From UCB3 sp964415605 (GTDB taxonomy: Bacteria; Chloroflexota; Anaerolineae; Epilineales; Epilineaceae), in assembly GCA_964415605.1 (NCBI GenBank), contig CAYQBA010000225.1, positions 1 through 6,445 of the forward strand: a stretch of DNA of 6,445 bases, written 5' to 3'. Shown here piece after piece: positions 5,210 to 6,445 of the stretch. Below the pieces are notes generated by a model. That model saw only the letters and a program-made list of their open reading frames with translations, was not told the origin of the DNA and did no database searches. Within the stretch, counting starts at the first letter, position 1; each line of letters starts with the position of its first letter. The position numbers and the translations under genes were made by a program.

Positions 5210-6445
5210 ATGAAGCCCTGGACGTTCCTGGTCTACCTGGCCGGCGACAACAACCTCGACGCCGCCGCGGCGGCGGACCTGCTCGAGATGAAGGCCGTCG
5301 GCTCCGGCGCGGCCGTCGACGTCGTGGCGCAGCTCGACGGCCGCGGCGACGGTGCGACGCGCTACCACATCACTCCCGGCCCGGCCACGCCCGCGGCACT
5401 CGGCGCGGACGTCGTGGCGGAGCTGCCCGAGGCCAACACCGGCGACCCCGCCGATCTCGTCGACTTCGTCGCCTGGGCGGCCGAGGCATACCCGTCGGAG
5501 CGGCTGGCGCTCGTGCTGTGGAACCACGGCGCCGGCTGGAAGGACGACGACATCTATGCGGCCGCGCGCGGCGCCGGTCTCGCGGCAGACGACCTCGCCG
5601 GCGGCGTCGGCGCGGTGGTGCGGTCCGCGGGTGCGCGCCCGGCCGGCTGGCGGCGGGGGCTGTTCCGGCCCGGGCCGGCCGATCTGCTGGCGGTCCCGGC
5701 CGCACAGCGCGCCATCCTCTTCGACGACACGTCGCGCGACTTCCTCGACAACCAGGAGCTGCGCCTCGCCCTCGACACCATCCGCGAGCGGCGCGGCGGG
5801 CGCGCGGTGGACGTCGTCGGCTGCGATGCGTGCCTGATGAGCATGGTCGAGGTCGCCTACCAGCTGCACGGGCTGTGCGGCGTGTTCGCCGGGTCGCAAG
5901 AGGTCGAGCCCGCCGACGGCTGGCCGTACGGCGACGTGCTGCGGCGGCTGGCGGCCGATCCAGGTCAGTCCGCCGCGTCGCTCGGCCGGGCCATCGTCGA
6001 TGCCTACGCCGATCAGCCCGCCGGGGCCGCCGGGGCCGCAGGGACCACGGGCGGACCGCCGGATCATCTCCTGACACAGTCCGCGATCCACGTCGACCGC
6101 CTGCCGGGCCTGGTGGCGGCCCTCGACGCGCTGGCGGCGCAGCTCGTCCCGGCCGTCGACGACCCGGACCTTTACGCCCGCGCGCTCCTCCCCGCCGCGC
6201 GCGGGGTCCGCAAGTTCCGCGACGCGCAGTACGTCGACCTCGGCCACCTGGCGGCGCTGCTGGCGGGCGCCGCCGCGCCCGGCCCGCTGGCCGAGGCGGC
6301 GCGGTCGGTCGCGAAGCTGCTCGCTGCCGGCGAACCCGACGGCGTCGTGGTCGCGTCGCGCGTGGCGCCGGCAAGCGTCCGAGCGGCAGGCCCCGGGGAA
6401 GGCGCCGGGGGAGGCGACGGCCGGTCGCCAGGACCCCGTTCCGCC
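5210..6445 (+). CDS. Clostripain family (C11) cysteine peptidase, C-terminal end cut by window
   Basis: A caspase-fold (clan CD) cysteine peptidase of family C11, which typically cleaves after Arg or Lys. The frame is open to the window end, giving 412 residues. It begins MKPWTFLVYLAGDNNLD, matching the usual domain start, so the chosen ATG is well supported despite having no clear ribosome binding site; translation may be coupled to the Uma2 stop 16 bases upstream. The catalytic His is H106 in LVLWNHGAGW (101-110). The catalytic Cys is C208 in VVGCDACLMSMVEVAYQ (202-218). The downstream family motif GSQEVEPADGWPYGDVL is at 228-244. No signal peptide is visible, so export is not obvious. About 100 residues separate His and Cys, roughly double the distance in clostripain, owing to an Ala/Gly/Arg-rich insertion at about 115-168. 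A second low-complexity Ala-Gly stretch lies at 271-283. Substrate unknown; it is probably activated by self-cleavage, as in other family members. Confidence 0.92.
   Translation, partial: MKPWTFLVYLAGDNNLDAAAAADLLEMKAVGSGAAVDVVAQLDGRGDGATRYHITPGPATPAALGADVVAELPEANTGDPADLVDFVAWAAEAYPSERLALVLWNHGAGWKDDDIYAAARGAGLAADDLAGGVGAVVRSAGARPAGWRRGLFRPGPADLLAVPAAQRAILFDDTSRDFLDNQELRLALDTIRERRGGRAVDVVGCDACLMSMVEVAYQLHGLCGVFAGSQEVEPADGWPYGDVLRRLAADPGQSAASLGRAIVDAYADQPAGAAGAAGTTGGPPDHLLTQSAIHVDRLPGLVAALDALAAQLVPAVDDPDLYARALLPAARGVRKFRDAQYVDLGHLAALLAGAAAPGPLAEAARSVAKLLAAGEPDGVVVASRVAPASVRAAGPGEGAGGGDGRSPGPRSA

Noticed and set aside
6018..6055. Repeated GCCGGGGCC units as a regulatory repeat
   Set aside because: They are in frame within the peptidase gene and encode a short Ala-Gly low-complexity stretch.
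5072..6247. Minus-strand open frame of about 391 codons opposite the peptidase
   Set aside because: It has no motif. The plus strand carries the complete C11 catalytic His and Cys motifs in one uninterrupted frame.

Overview
This is a very GC-rich bacterial window whose codons end almost always in G or C. It holds five protein genes: two are cut by the window ends and three are complete. The secreted protein in the middle has a long Thr-Pro linker followed by a short IYLPILLR-type motif. Together with two Uma2-family genes and a C11 (clostripain-type) peptidase, that suggests a GC-rich member of the Chloroflexota (Anaerolineae/Ardenticatenia-like). This assignment is an inference from protein style; there is no rRNA or marker gene to settle it.

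Layout. (1) Positions 1-1181, minus strand: a RhlE-type DEAD-box RNA helicase starting with TTG, its basic tail running off the left edge. (2) Positions 1182-1482: a divergent intergenic region of about 300 bases, with a candidate helicase promoter and long leader on the minus strand, a perfect hairpin, and a promoter with a palindromic spacer for the next gene. (3) Positions 1483-2100, plus: a Uma2-family (PD-(D/E)XK-fold) protein. (4) Positions 2101-2192: a short gap containing three consecutive perfect hairpins. (5) Positions 2193-4505, plus: a 770-residue secreted protein made of a signal peptide, a beta-propeller-like domain, a Thr/Pro linker and a von Willebrand factor A domain with an intact MIDAS. 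(6) Positions 4506-4632: a gap with a second promoter, here overlapped by an inverted repeat. (7) Positions 4633-5193, plus: a second Uma2 protein of a different subgroup. (8) From 5210 to the right edge, plus: a clostripain-family cysteine peptidase, 16 bases behind the second Uma2 gene.

The four plus-strand genes share orientation, but the two Uma2 genes each appear to have their own promoter with a very short leader, so this is not clearly one operon. Only the second Uma2 gene and the peptidase look co-transcribed. No common pathway is evident. No mobile element, CRISPR array, tRNA or rRNA was seen. The items most worth following are the architecture of the secreted VWA protein (three pairable cysteine pairs and the YLPILLR motif), the dyads placed over both Uma2 promoters, the triple hairpin at 2118-2188, and the Arg-rich insertion at the expected autoprocessing site of the peptidase.
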